From NCBI GenBank assembly GCA_049516635.1, contig JBEKSX010000014.1, forward strand, positions 1 through 38,733: a stretch of DNA of 38,733 nt, given 5' to 3'. The notes under the pieces are model-generated. The model worked only from the letters and a program-made list of their open reading frames with translations, had not been told where the DNA came from and did not search any database. A program made the translations under genes and the position numbers. Origin of the DNA: JBEKSX01 sp049516635. GTDB taxonomy: Bacteria; Bacteroidota; Ignavibacteria; Tepidaquicellales; OLB5. Below, in pieces: positions 15,850 to 23,598 of this stretch (the stretch's first letter is position 1; each line of letters opens with the position of its first letter).

Positions 15850-16803
15850 TTAATAATTGGTTACGATCCAGGTTCCGGTAGTCCCTATCCGTAATACGGG
15901 CATAGGCAGGAATCTGAAATGATTTAATATGTCCTTCATCCAGACCATAAATTTGGAATTACCGGGTATTATTTTTCTCCAATCAAAATCAAAACCAATG
16001 TAGTAATACTGGTATCTTTTAGTATAATCAGTATGACCTTTTACTCCATATCCCAGTACAACATTCAAAAAATCGGGCCAGTATTTTTTCGCTTTCGAGG
16101 GTAGAAAGTGGTGTATTCCGATAGACAGCCACATAGTCTGCCCGTCATAGTCATCCAGGAATGCACCCTGTTTTTTTCCGTTCCTCATATCTTCTGATGG
16201 AAAATAACTCCATTTGAAATTAAATTCCTGTAACGGTGTATAAGTGTTTTGAAGAACAGGGTAGAATGCACCCATAGTGTTAAATAATTCATCCCCCATA
16301 CTAAAACCCCAATCCCGTGCATATCCGTCTTCGATCTCGATATCGGTCATGTATGCCAGGCTGAACAATGCCCCTCCCCAAACCGAAACAGTTCTATTAA
16401 ATCCTGCCCATTCGAATGCTCCGCTGTATAATTTATTAATAAATGCACCATCGAAGAAATGGCCTAATTTATCGGCAGACATAGCATATTCCCAGTCATT
16501 CTGAATATGGAAGAAACCCCGTTGTCCCGACCACCACGCATTCCTCTGAAAATTATGAAGCCAGATACTTGCTCCGACGGTTACTCCTGAAATTGCTGTT
16601 ACCTTTATAGGGTTTATTTCTGCGTCTTTATCTTTTATTGTTTTTAGCTTTTGGTTTGAAGTAAGAGGGTTCTGAGCATTATTTAAAAAAGAATTATTTT
16701 TTTTAGCAGATTGATTTGAAACAGTGATTAACTCCTGCGAGCGTAATTTAATAGGTACAAAAAAAATTATTAAGAGGATGAAATATGTTAAGAGCCTGAA
16801 CAT
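15850..16803 (-). CDS. DUF2279-like envelope protein
   Basis: A 317-residue exported protein. The N-terminal hydrophobic segment (MFRLLTYFILLIIFFVPIKL) ends before 'RSQELI', a likely signal peptidase I site; there is no lipobox cysteine. The core 'DKLGHFFDGAFINKLYSGAFEWAGF' (read in two parts), 'GGALFSLAYMTDIEIEDGYA', 'WGFSMGDELFNTMGAFYP' resembles DUF2279/YfiM-type proteins, which have small hydrophobic helices with conserved D-K-x-x-H and D-G patterns. The C-terminal half is rich in aromatics and may be barrel-like. It follows 24 bases after the barrel-protein gene at 16828-17721, so the two are probably cotranscribed. The function is unknown. Confidence 0.7.
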   Translation of the reverse strand: MFRLLTYFILLIIFFVPIKLRSQELITVSNQSAKKNNSFLNNAQNPLTSNQKLKTIKDKDAEINPIKVTAISGVTVGASIWLHNFQRNAWWSGQRGFFHIQNDWEYAMSADKLGHFFDGAFINKLYSGAFEWAGFNRTVSVWGGALFSLAYMTDIEIEDGYARDWGFSMGDELFNTMGAFYPVLQNTYTPLQEFNFKWSYFPSEDMRNGKKQGAFLDDYDGQTMWLSIGIHHFLPSKAKKYWPDFLNVVLGYGVKGHTDYTKRYQYYYIGFDFDWRKIIPGNSKFMVWMKDILNHFRFLPMPVLRIGTTGTWIVTNY

Positions 16804-16827
16804 CTTATTTCACATTAACAGTAATGA

Positions 16828-17721
16828 TTAGTGAATAATTATCTTACCAATGAAAAGAGTAAACCCGAGATAAAACTCGAGGTACGTAATATTTCTGCTT
16901 TTATCCAAATTAGTGTTGAGATCAGTAGAGGCTTGATCCAGCAGGTTAATTTTATTCCTGCTGCCCGGGTTAATGTAAGCCGGTTGAGTATATTCCGATT
17001 TTTTTCCAAGCAGGTTGGCAAATTTGAATCTGGTTCCGAATACAAAACCGAGATTCTGTGAGATTCTGTAATCAAAACCTGCTTCTGCTCCAATTCCTAA
17101 ACGCGAGGTAGAATTTATTGAAAATGTTTCCTGGTCACCGGGATTTGGTCCCACTGCAGTATTAGGAGTTTGTATGTAATAACCCCAGAGGTAATTATAA
17201 TCTAATTCCAAGCCCACAAAAGGCATTACGGGTTTTTTCGGAAAGAATATATATTGCAGTCCCAGTCCTGCGAAGATATCGCGAAGCATAAGTATACTCG
17301 AGCCGGGTGTGGAACTATAGGTCAAAGGACCCTTCAGGGGGTATCCGTTGCTGATATTGTTGGAATCTATAAAAGCTATACCGAAGTCATTATTTTGAAG
17401 TTGTGCGAAGCCAAAAGAAATAAATGGATAAAGATTAGCTTTTTTGTTAACACCGTATTTCAGGTTGAAATGGAAACCAACACCGTGCACAAGCCCGTAG
17501 TTTTTGAAAGTAAAGAAATCTGCCATATGTCCGTATGCATTCCCTACCGGAAGCTCAAAAGAGCCCGCAGCTTCGATTATAAATTGCGGCGGTTTGTAAT
17601 TGATTCCGGAAGGAGCTTGTTGAGATTGCAAAGAGTGAACCGACAATATGTAAATAACAAGTATGTAAAGAAATCTGGGTATATGATGATAGCGTTGTTT
17701 CTCGTTTAAGGTTAAAGGCAT
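16828..17721 (-). CDS. Outer-membrane beta-barrel protein
   Basis: A 297-residue exported protein. The signal sequence is long: basic residues, then 'FLYILVIYILSVHSLQSQQ' ending at about residue 35. The mature part has alternating aromatic/polar strands ('VGFHFNLKYGVNKKANLYPF', 'AGLGLQYIFFPKKPVMPFVG', 'RLGIGAEAGFDYRISQNLGF') and ends 'YLEFYLGFTLFIGKIIIH', typical of an 8- to 10-stranded OmpA/OmpW-like barrel. No lipoprotein or plug features are present. It is first in the minus-strand series and is divergent from def with about 250 bases between them. The specific function is not recognisable. Confidence 0.7.
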   Translation of the reverse strand: MPLTLNEKQRYHHIPRFLYILVIYILSVHSLQSQQAPSGINYKPPQFIIEAAGSFELPVGNAYGHMADFFTFKNYGLVHGVGFHFNLKYGVNKKANLYPFISFGFAQLQNNDFGIAFIDSNNISNGYPLKGPLTYSSTPGSSILMLRDIFAGLGLQYIFFPKKPVMPFVGLELDYNYLWGYYIQTPNTAVGPNPGDQETFSINSTSRLGIGAEAGFDYRISQNLGFVFGTRFKFANLLGKKSEYTQPAYINPGSRNKINLLDQASTDLNTNLDKSRNITYLEFYLGFTLFIGKIIIH

Positions 17722-17931
17722 ATATCTGGAAAGAGATTTACATTATATTTCCGGGTAACATTCCTGGTGTATATAGATCTTACCGGCTATATCTTCAGTA
17801 TAAATTTATATTACCCTGACACAAAAAATATTTATTTTCAAATATATACAATTTTTTGCTAAGAATCATTATTTTTTCTAATATGAGATGAAACACCCCG
17901 AAAAGCCAATATTTGAACAGTTCTTTTTAAA

Positions 17932-17962
17932 TTGATTTTGCAACACTATTAAAATATCTTTG
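17932..17962 (+). promoter_or_regulatory. Probable Bacteroidota-type promoter of def-fmt
   Basis: TTG at 17932-17934, a 20-base spacer, then TATCTTTG at 17955-17962, an exact match to TAnnTTTG. The predicted start of transcription would be about 6-8 bases downstream, close to ATG 17975, giving a very short leader. The alternative TTG start (17960) overlaps the -7 box, which supports ATG 17975 as the real start. Confidence 0.45.
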
Positions 17963-17974
17963 TTTAGAGATATT

Positions 17975-18583
17975 ATGAAAACATTACCTATTTATACATA
18001 CGGCTTTGACATTTTGAGGAAGAAAACAAGACGATTAGCGAAAATTGATGATAAAGTGATCGAACTTGTCCAGAATATGTTTTATACGATGCATAAAGCA
18101 AATGGGATCGGTCTGGCTGCTTCCCAGGTAGGGGTGGACATGGCTTTAACTGTGATCGATTTATCAAAAATTCAGGAAGAAGAAAATCACGATCCTCTTA
18201 TCAAATATGAACCAATAATTCTAATTAACCCGAAAGTATCGGATTCCGCAGGTGAAATCGTCCTAGAAGAAGGGTGTTTAAGCTTGCCGGCGCTACGCTC
18301 TGAAGTGAACAGACCTGAAAAAGTATATATCGAATATCAGGACCTGGACCTGAACAAGCAAAATATAGAGCTTGCCGGACTTATGGCGAGAGTAGCACAG
18401 CATGAAATAGACCATTTAAACGGCATACTTTTAATAGATCATCTATCCAAAGAAACCAAACGGAAATTCAAGGAAAATTTGGATAAGATTAAAAAAGGCG
18501 AAATACAAACGAATTACATTCTTGCAGCAGTATCCCGAAAAAAGAGAAAAACAGCCAAAAATAATATACTCTACAGGATCTGA
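17975..18583 (+). CDS. def: Peptide deformylase
   Basis: A 202-residue metalloenzyme that removes the formyl group from the N-terminal methionine of new proteins. All three deformylase motifs are present: GIGLAASQVG, EGCLS (metal ligand C101) and QHEIDHLNG (H143, E144, H147). Length is normal for the type I enzyme, with a basic C-terminal tail 'SRKKRKTAKNN'. I start at ATG 17975; an in-frame TTG at 17960 would overlap the likely promoter. fmt follows after five bases, the classic def-fmt order, linking addition and removal of the formyl group. Confidence 0.95.
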   Translation: MKTLPIYTYGFDILRKKTRRLAKIDDKVIELVQNMFYTMHKANGIGLAASQVGVDMALTVIDLSKIQEEENHDPLIKYEPIILINPKVSDSAGEIVLEEGCLSLPALRSEVNRPEKVYIEYQDLDLNKQNIELAGLMARVAQHEIDHLNGILLIDHLSKETKRKFKENLDKIKKGEIQTNYILAAVSRKKRKTAKNNILYRI

Positions 18584-18588
18584 GTATT

Positions 18589-19551
18589 ATGAATATTATC
18601 TTCATGGGGACTCCGGAATTTGCTGTACCTTCCCTTAATATTATCTTATCGTCTCACCATCAGGTTTCAGCTGTGGTTACAGCTCCCGATAAACCACAGG
18701 GCAGGGGATTAAAACCGGCAGAAAGCGCCGTAAAAAGAACTGCTCTTAGCCATGATCTAAATATTTTACAGCCAGATGATCTACATGATAAATCATTTTC
18801 AGATAAAATACAGGAACTCTCACCTGACCTGATAGTAATAGTAGCGTTCCGGATCCTGCCAAGAGAAGTGTTTACCATACCGAAATTCGGTTCGATCAAT
18901 CTTCACGCATCTCTGCTTCCTAAGTACCGAGGAGCAGCTCCGATAAATTGGGCTTTAATCAATGGGGAAAAGGAAACGGGAGTTACTACGTTTTTTCTAA
19001 AGGAAAGGGTTGATACAGGGAATATTATCATGGCAGAAAAATGTTCGATCAGCGATGATGACGATGCGGGTACTCTTCATGATAAATTAGCTTTACTGGG
19101 TGCCAATACACTCATGTCAACACTAAACCTTCTCGAAATGACAAACGGCAATGTTCCTGTTTATGAGCAATCGGAAGCATTGTACACCAGAGCTCCTAAG
19201 ATTTTTAAAGAATTCTGTAAAATTAACTGGGATAATTCAGCGAGAACATTGTATAATTTTATTCGGGGTCTATCACCTTATCCGACTGCATTCACTCACC
19301 ATAATGGTAAGATTCTTAAAATTTTCAGAACATTGTGCAGCTCAAAAGATATGGGCAGTACATTGATACATTTAGCGCCCGGTACTGTAGAGATACGCGA
19401 TGGGAAAATGCATGTTATCTGTAATGATGGTTTTATAGAGATACTCGAGATTCAGCTGGAAGGGAAGAAAAGAATGAGCGTTTCTGAGTTTATCAGAGGT
19501 TACAAAATTCAACACGGGGATATGCTAACCCATGATTTAAGCGGATCATAA
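18589..19551 (+). CDS. fmt: Methionyl-tRNA formyltransferase
   Basis: A 320-residue cytoplasmic enzyme that formylates Met-tRNA(fMet) from 10-formyltetrahydrofolate. It opens 'MNIIFMGTPEFAVPSL' and contains 'VVTAPDKPQGRGLK', the active-site region 'NLHASLLPKYRGAAPINWAL' (with the SLLP-x-x-RG signature) and 'GVTTFFLKERVDTGNI'. The C-terminal tRNA-binding domain follows ('INWDNSARTLYNFIRGLSPY'). Length is standard. It is five bases after def and probably cotranscribed. About 65 bases separate it from the first T9SS gene, and I see no strong terminator there. Confidence 0.95.
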   Translation: MNIIFMGTPEFAVPSLNIILSSHHQVSAVVTAPDKPQGRGLKPAESAVKRTALSHDLNILQPDDLHDKSFSDKIQELSPDLIVIVAFRILPREVFTIPKFGSINLHASLLPKYRGAAPINWALINGEKETGVTTFFLKERVDTGNIIMAEKCSISDDDDAGTLHDKLALLGANTLMSTLNLLEMTNGNVPVYEQSEALYTRAPKIFKEFCKINWDNSARTLYNFIRGLSPYPTAFTHHNGKILKIFRTLCSSKDMGSTLIHLAPGTVEIRDGKMHVICNDGFIEILEIQLEGKKRMSVSEFIRGYKIQHGDMLTHDLSGS

Positions 19552-19617
19552 TTATACTTTTTCATTTTGACTTCTCATTTTTAATATTTTAATCTATATT
19601 AGAATAAGGGGGAAATA

Positions 19618-20895
19618 ATGAAATCTATATTATTATTCTTTGTTTTATTTTTAACTCTGACCTTTGCTACATTTACTCAAAATTACTGGACACAGATCGC
19701 GCAATTACCTTCTAATATAGAATGTTTTACGAACGGTTCGGGGAGCACATTATTTGCAGGTACCCTCGGCAGCGGGGTATATATATCCTCTAACGGAGGT
19801 GATAACTGGTCTCAGGTGAATAACGGACTTACTAATCTAAGGATTTATTCGCTTGTGTGGGGACCAACAGGATTATTCGCCGGAACAGACACCAGCGGTG
19901 TTTTCCGTTCAATCAATAACGGAAACAACTGGACACACACCAACCTAACAACTCATTTTAAGGTTAAAGCATTAGCAATCGGCACTGATAGTTCTGTTTA
20001 TGCTGCAGCTTTCGGTGACGGTCTTTACAAGTCAACGAACAACGGAGCGAACTGGTCACATTCTCTACCGAATGATTCCGCGGAGGCACTTGCAGTACAT
20101 CCCGGCGGAAATCTTTTTTTGGGCAGCTGGAATCCAAATGCGATATTCCGTTCAACAGATAAAGGAATTACATGGACTATTGTCGATTCGGGAGCACACG
20201 CATTTAATACTATCAAAATTAGCCCATACAACAATGATGTCTTTGGCATTACGGGTGCTCTCATCACGGATGGCATTATCGGTGACATCATCGTACGTTC
20301 TACTGACGCAGGAGGCAGTTGGACAGCTCCTTACAGCTTTGCAACATCTTCTTACGGTATGGTTATTAACAGCCTTGGTCATATCTTTGTAGGGCGTTAT
20401 ATTGGAGCGTGGGAATCTACCGACAATGGTTTAAATTGGCAGGTACATAATTCAGGTATAAATACCAATAACGGCATCTTGCTTTCATATTGTATCAATG
20501 CCGGCGGGTACATACTAGCGGGACAGGAAACCGGTACTATCTACCGCAGTGTACAATCAACAATTGGTATTATAAAAATAAGCAGTGAGGTGCCGAAAGA
20601 TTTTTTACTTTCTCAGAACTACCCCAACCCCTTCAACCCGTCAACAAAAATTAAGTTTGAAATCCCACCGTCCCCCCTTAGCGAAAGGGGGGTAGGGGGG
20701 TTCACGAAACTGATCATCTACGATCTCCTTGGACATGAGGTAACAACCCTCATTAATGAACAGTTGATGCCCGGTACTTATGAAGTCGAATGGTCTGCCT
20801 CCACGGGGAATAGAATTTATTCGAGCGGTATATATTTCTATAGACTGTCAGTAGGAAGTTTTATCGAAACCAGGAAGATGATACTGGTGAAATGA
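19618..20895 (+). CDS. T9SS cargo protein with Asp-box (BNR) beta-propeller
   Basis: A 425-residue secreted protein. The signal peptide is MKSILLFFVLFLTLTFATFTQ. Residues about 22-325 form a propeller-like array with at least six Asp-box motifs (S-x-D/N-x-G-x-x-W): SSNGGDNW, SINNGNNW, STNNGANW, STDKGITW, STDAGGSW and STDNGLNW. Such repeats occur in sialidases and VPS10 propellers, but I see no catalytic residues. The sorting domain starts near residue 330 ('LSQNYPNPFNPSTKIKFEI'), carries the in-frame palindromic module (20672-20702, read as PSPLSERGVGGF) and ends 'KMILVK'. AAGGGGG precedes the ATG. It is first of six cargo genes; a strong terminator follows. Confidence 0.85.
   Translation: MKSILLFFVLFLTLTFATFTQNYWTQIAQLPSNIECFTNGSGSTLFAGTLGSGVYISSNGGDNWSQVNNGLTNLRIYSLVWGPTGLFAGTDTSGVFRSINNGNNWTHTNLTTHFKVKALAIGTDSSVYAAAFGDGLYKSTNNGANWSHSLPNDSAEALAVHPGGNLFLGSWNPNAIFRSTDKGITWTIVDSGAHAFNTIKISPYNNDVFGITGALITDGIIGDIIVRSTDAGGSWTAPYSFATSSYGMVINSLGHIFVGRYIGAWESTDNGLNWQVHNSGINTNNGILLSYCINAGGYILAGQETGTIYRSVQSTIGIIKISSEVPKDFLLSQNYPNPFNPSTKIKFEIPPSPLSERGVGGFTKLIIYDLLGHEVTTLINEQLMPGTYEVEWSASTGNRIYSSGIYFYRLSVGSFIETRKMILVK
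20672..20702. repeat. In-frame GC-rich palindromic module, version A
   Basis: CCCCCCTT (20672-20679), loop AGCGA, AAGGGGGG (20685-20692), then the tail TAGGGGGGTT (20693-20702). It lies inside the sorting-domain code of the cargo gene 19618-20895, without disturbing the frame. The same module is repeated exactly at 28492-28522. The 8-bp perfect stem of C/G runs stands out sharply from the AT-rich surroundings. Confidence 0.8.
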
Positions 20896-20917
20896 ATTTT
20901 CGGAATTTCATCTGATG

Positions 20918-20949
20918 AAAAGGCGTCTAGCTTCTAAGACGCCTTTTTT
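20918..20949 (+). terminator. Rho-independent terminator of the first cargo gene
   Basis: AGGCGTCT (20921-20928), an eight-base loop, AGACGCCT (20937-20944), with flanking A-run and T-run that extend the pairing and end in six T. It lies 25 bases after the stop. Confidence 0.9.
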
Positions 20950-21268
20950 CTTTTATAAACCGCAATAAATCACCAATTTTTAGTAATTTTTTAGTTGCAC
21001 TACTTCTCACAAATGCCCATTCTTGTCTGTAAAAGCTAACCGAAAACTATCTTATTTTTATCTAAATATAGGAGATTTAACACAAACCCCACAATATTCA
21101 ATACTTTTATACAGTAATATCTAAGGCACAAACTTCAATAAATTTCTTTGGTGCTATTAGTTAAAATCTATATTTTACAACATTGAAAACCGGTCGTTTA
21201 CATATTTAAACCGGTGAATTCTCAGAGATCTTAATTAACATTATTCACTAAATTTAATCTAAGGGGCT
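20950..21268. other. Non-coding gap before the second cargo gene
   Basis: About 320 AT-rich bases with no convincing gene. A possible promoter is TTTG at 21147-21150, an 18-base spacer and TATATTTT at 21169-21176 (7 of 8 to TAnnTTTG). Downstream of it, AAACCGGT is repeated directly at 21187-21194 and 21208-21215, 21 bases apart. AAGGGG just before ATG 21269 is the ribosome-binding site. I see no tRNA or other RNA gene. Confidence 0.5.
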
Positions 21269-23524
21269 ATGAGTAAAGTAAATAAGATTCTGGTCATATC
21301 ATTCATTACTATATTAACTTCACAACTACTTTCACAATCCGGATGGGTTCAGCAACAATCACCTACGAGTAATCCGCTTTATGCCGTTTATTTCACGGAT
21401 ACATTGACAGGGTGGGCAGCAGGTCAGACCGGTACAATATTGAAAACAACAAATGGAGGTAACCTGTGGTCTATCCAGCAGAGCGGAGTCAATAGTGTTT
21501 TACGTTCAATTTATTTTATTAATTCAGCTTCAGGGTGGATCGTTGGCAATAACGGACTGATACTGAAAACGACGAATGGCGGAACAAACTGGACGATAAA
21601 GCTAAGTAATACATCCAATAATCTCAGGTGTATTTACTTTTCATCTAACAGCGGATGGATAGTCGGAGAGAACGGCACGATCATAAAATATTATTATAAT
21701 AGCGACTATTGGGCAGTACAGCAATCACCTGTTAATTCTAATTTGAACTCCATTTGTTTTCCTTCAGCATCTTCGGGATGGGCTGTTGGGGAGAAAGGTA
21801 TAATATTGAACACTACAAACTCGGGGTATTCATGGCAGGTAGCACAAAATCTTGGAGACCTTCATACATTTTATGCTGTGTCTTTTCCAACAACGATGAC
21901 AGGTTACGTAGCGGGACAATATATCGATCCTTCGGGATATAAGATATCTTATCTCTTTAAAACTCCGATGGGGGGCGAGTACTGGTATTTTCAGCTTCCA
22001 GGTCTTAACTCTATATTAAGGTCAGTTGCATTTGTTAATATGAATAAAGGAATAGCTATTGGTGATTCGGGTAGGATAGTAGGTACTATTAACGGTGGAG
22101 ATAATTGGGTATTGCAGAATAGCCATACGACTAAAAATCTGTATTCGGCTACTTTTCCTTCATCATTCTCCGGTTGGGTTGTAGGTGAAAACGGTATCAT
22201 TTTAAGAACGCAGAACGCGGGTTTCAATGATACTCTTTATACATCGAGAAGGGACCTCGGTGTAATTCCAATAGTTGTCAATAACTCGGCTCTTCTTAAT
22301 GCAAAGTATAGAGTTATGTTCAGAGCACCGGATACATCATACAATATACTCCGTTCTTTAAATAACGGAATTTCATTCGATACTATTTACAGCCATATAC
22401 TTCTTAGTGATACGGGAAAAGCTTTTGATGGGTTGCTTTTGCGTGTACAAAAGATCCGATTTGACAGTTCAGGTGCAGGCTATAATGTTGTTTACACGGG
22501 TAATGTGGGTGTAGTAAAAGATCCTGTAAGAGGAAGGGATACTATACAGACGAGGTTGTACGGATGGGATTATATCCCGCACCAAAATAGATTTGTCGAG
22601 GGCAGTAAATATTGTATTGATCCGCTCTCAAAACCCTGGCAATCCATTTCTATGTCTCTGTCATATCCAGCCTCCTATACATATTGTGGACGCCCATCTG
22701 GTCTGCGACCGGAAAAAATAAGAAAAGTAAAAATCATATTTACCGGTTATGGAAACGGGCAAATAGCTTATAGATATGTTGCAACCGGTTGGACTCAATA
22801 TGTCTTCCGCGATATGAAACCTGTACCTTTCAAGGTTTACGAATTTGACTATACTGATAGCAGTAACACAGACAGGCAGTTAAATTGCGCTTTTCTGGAA
22901 GATTCGATTATTTTCCAGCCAACAGGTACATGGGACCCGACACCTGACAGCCTTGGCAGCAAGAAGGTTTTATATATATTTAATTCTAATTACAGTCCCA
23001 ATCCTGATCCATTTTATACTACCAAAAATTTATTTCTTAATCAACCTCTAATTGATGTTATGTATGTCTGGTCAGCAAAACTAATTTCACCGGGACTGAA
23101 TTATCATACCGGTGACCAGTTCATCATTTATCCCTATACAGTCACCAGGCCTGATATAGTGCCCGGTTATCCTTTATACTATGAATTTGCAACTCAAAGC
23201 TTGATAGGTATAAGGAAAATTTCCACCTATGTGCCGAGGGATTATTCTTTATCACAGAACTATCCCAACCCGTTCAATCCCTCAACAACGATAAAGTTTG
23301 AAATACCTAATTTCCCCCTTCTGAAGGGGGTCAGAGGGATGGGTGTTCGGTTAATTATCTACGATATCCTCGGCCGTGAAGTTACAACCTTGGTCAATGA
23401 ACAACTCAAATCCGGTACTTACGAAGTAACATGGGACGCATCTAAATATGCAAGCAGTGTATATTTTTATAAGCTAACAGCAGGTGAATTTACCGAAGCA
23501 AAGAAGATGGTGTTGATAAAATAG
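21269..23524 (+). CDS. T9SS cargo protein with YCF48-like propeller repeats
   Basis: A 751-residue secreted protein. The signal peptide is MSKVNKILVISFITILTSQLLSQ. Residues about 25-325 contain seven units of about 43 residues, each built on 'GW-x-V/A-G-x-x-G-x-I-L-x-T-x-N-G-G-x-x-W' (for example SGWIVGNNGLILKTTNGG, SGWAVGEKGIILNTTNSG). This is the pattern of YCF48/HCF136-type and Asp-box propellers. Residues about 330-655 are a separate region without a recognised motif. The sorting domain (about 664-751) has NYPNPFNPSTTIKFEI, a palindromic module at 23314-23347 (read as NFPLLKGVRGMGV), 'IYDILGREVTTLVNEQL' and 'KMVLIK'. The stop codon is inside a hairpin. No enzymatic role can be assigned; surface binding or adhesion is a guess. 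Confidence 0.85.
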   Translation: MSKVNKILVISFITILTSQLLSQSGWVQQQSPTSNPLYAVYFTDTLTGWAAGQTGTILKTTNGGNLWSIQQSGVNSVLRSIYFINSASGWIVGNNGLILKTTNGGTNWTIKLSNTSNNLRCIYFSSNSGWIVGENGTIIKYYYNSDYWAVQQSPVNSNLNSICFPSASSGWAVGEKGIILNTTNSGYSWQVAQNLGDLHTFYAVSFPTTMTGYVAGQYIDPSGYKISYLFKTPMGGEYWYFQLPGLNSILRSVAFVNMNKGIAIGDSGRIVGTINGGDNWVLQNSHTTKNLYSATFPSSFSGWVVGENGIILRTQNAGFNDTLYTSRRDLGVIPIVVNNSALLNAKYRVMFRAPDTSYNILRSLNNGISFDTIYSHILLSDTGKAFDGLLLRVQKIRFDSSGAGYNVVYTGNVGVVKDPVRGRDTIQTRLYGWDYIPHQNRFVEGSKYCIDPLSKPWQSISMSLSYPASYTYCGRPSGLRPEKIRKVKIIFTGYGNGQIAYRYVATGWTQYVFRDMKPVPFKVYEFDYTDSSNTDRQLNCAFLEDSIIFQPTGTWDPTPDSLGSKKVLYIFNSNYSPNPDPFYTTKNLFLNQPLIDVMYVWSAKLISPGLNYHTGDQFIIYPYTVTRPDIVPGYPLYYEFATQSLIGIRKISTYVPRDYSLSQNYPNPFNPSTTIKFEIPNFPLLKGVRGMGVRLIIYDILGREVTTLVNEQLKSGTYEVTWDASKYASSVYFYKLTAGEFTEAKKMVLIK
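23314..23347. repeat. In-frame GC-rich palindromic module, version B
   Basis: CCCCCTT (23314-23320), loop CTG, AAGGGGG (23324-23330), then a G-rich tail TCAGAGGGATGGGTGTT (23331-23347). It sits at the same codon position as version A in the sorting domain of the cargo gene 21269-23524. Almost the same module is at 26997-27030, with one difference in the tail. Confidence 0.8.
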
Positions 23525-23561
23525 CGAAGCTATTTTTGCCTGCCCGACGGCTTAGTCGGGC
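23518..23561 (+). terminator. Double hairpin with embedded stop codon
   Basis: AAAATAGC (23518-23525), loop GAA, GCTATTTT (23529-23536) forms an 8-bp hairpin that includes the TAG stop (23522-23524) and is followed by one more T. A second hairpin follows at once: GCCCGAC (23542-23548), loop GGCTTA, GTCGGGC (23555-23561). Together they probably terminate or protect the cargo mRNA. A related pair follows the next gene. Confidence 0.65.
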
Positions 23562-23598
23562 TTATTAATAAATAATTTTTTATGAAAGCAGGATCAAC

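Noticed and set aside
16831..17709. Plus-strand frames (76 and 151 codons) opposite the outer-membrane barrel gene
   Set aside because: They have no ribosome-binding site or family-like composition and lie entirely antisense to a gene with a signal peptide and barrel pattern.
17960..17974. TTG 17960 as start of peptide deformylase
   Set aside because: It overlaps a likely -7 promoter box, and the normal family N-terminus starts at ATG 17975.
20896..21268. A small gene or structured RNA in the longest intergenic gap
   Set aside because: Apart from the terminator, a possible promoter and the AAACCGGT repeats I see no frame with a start and ribosome-binding site, and no tRNA-like fold.
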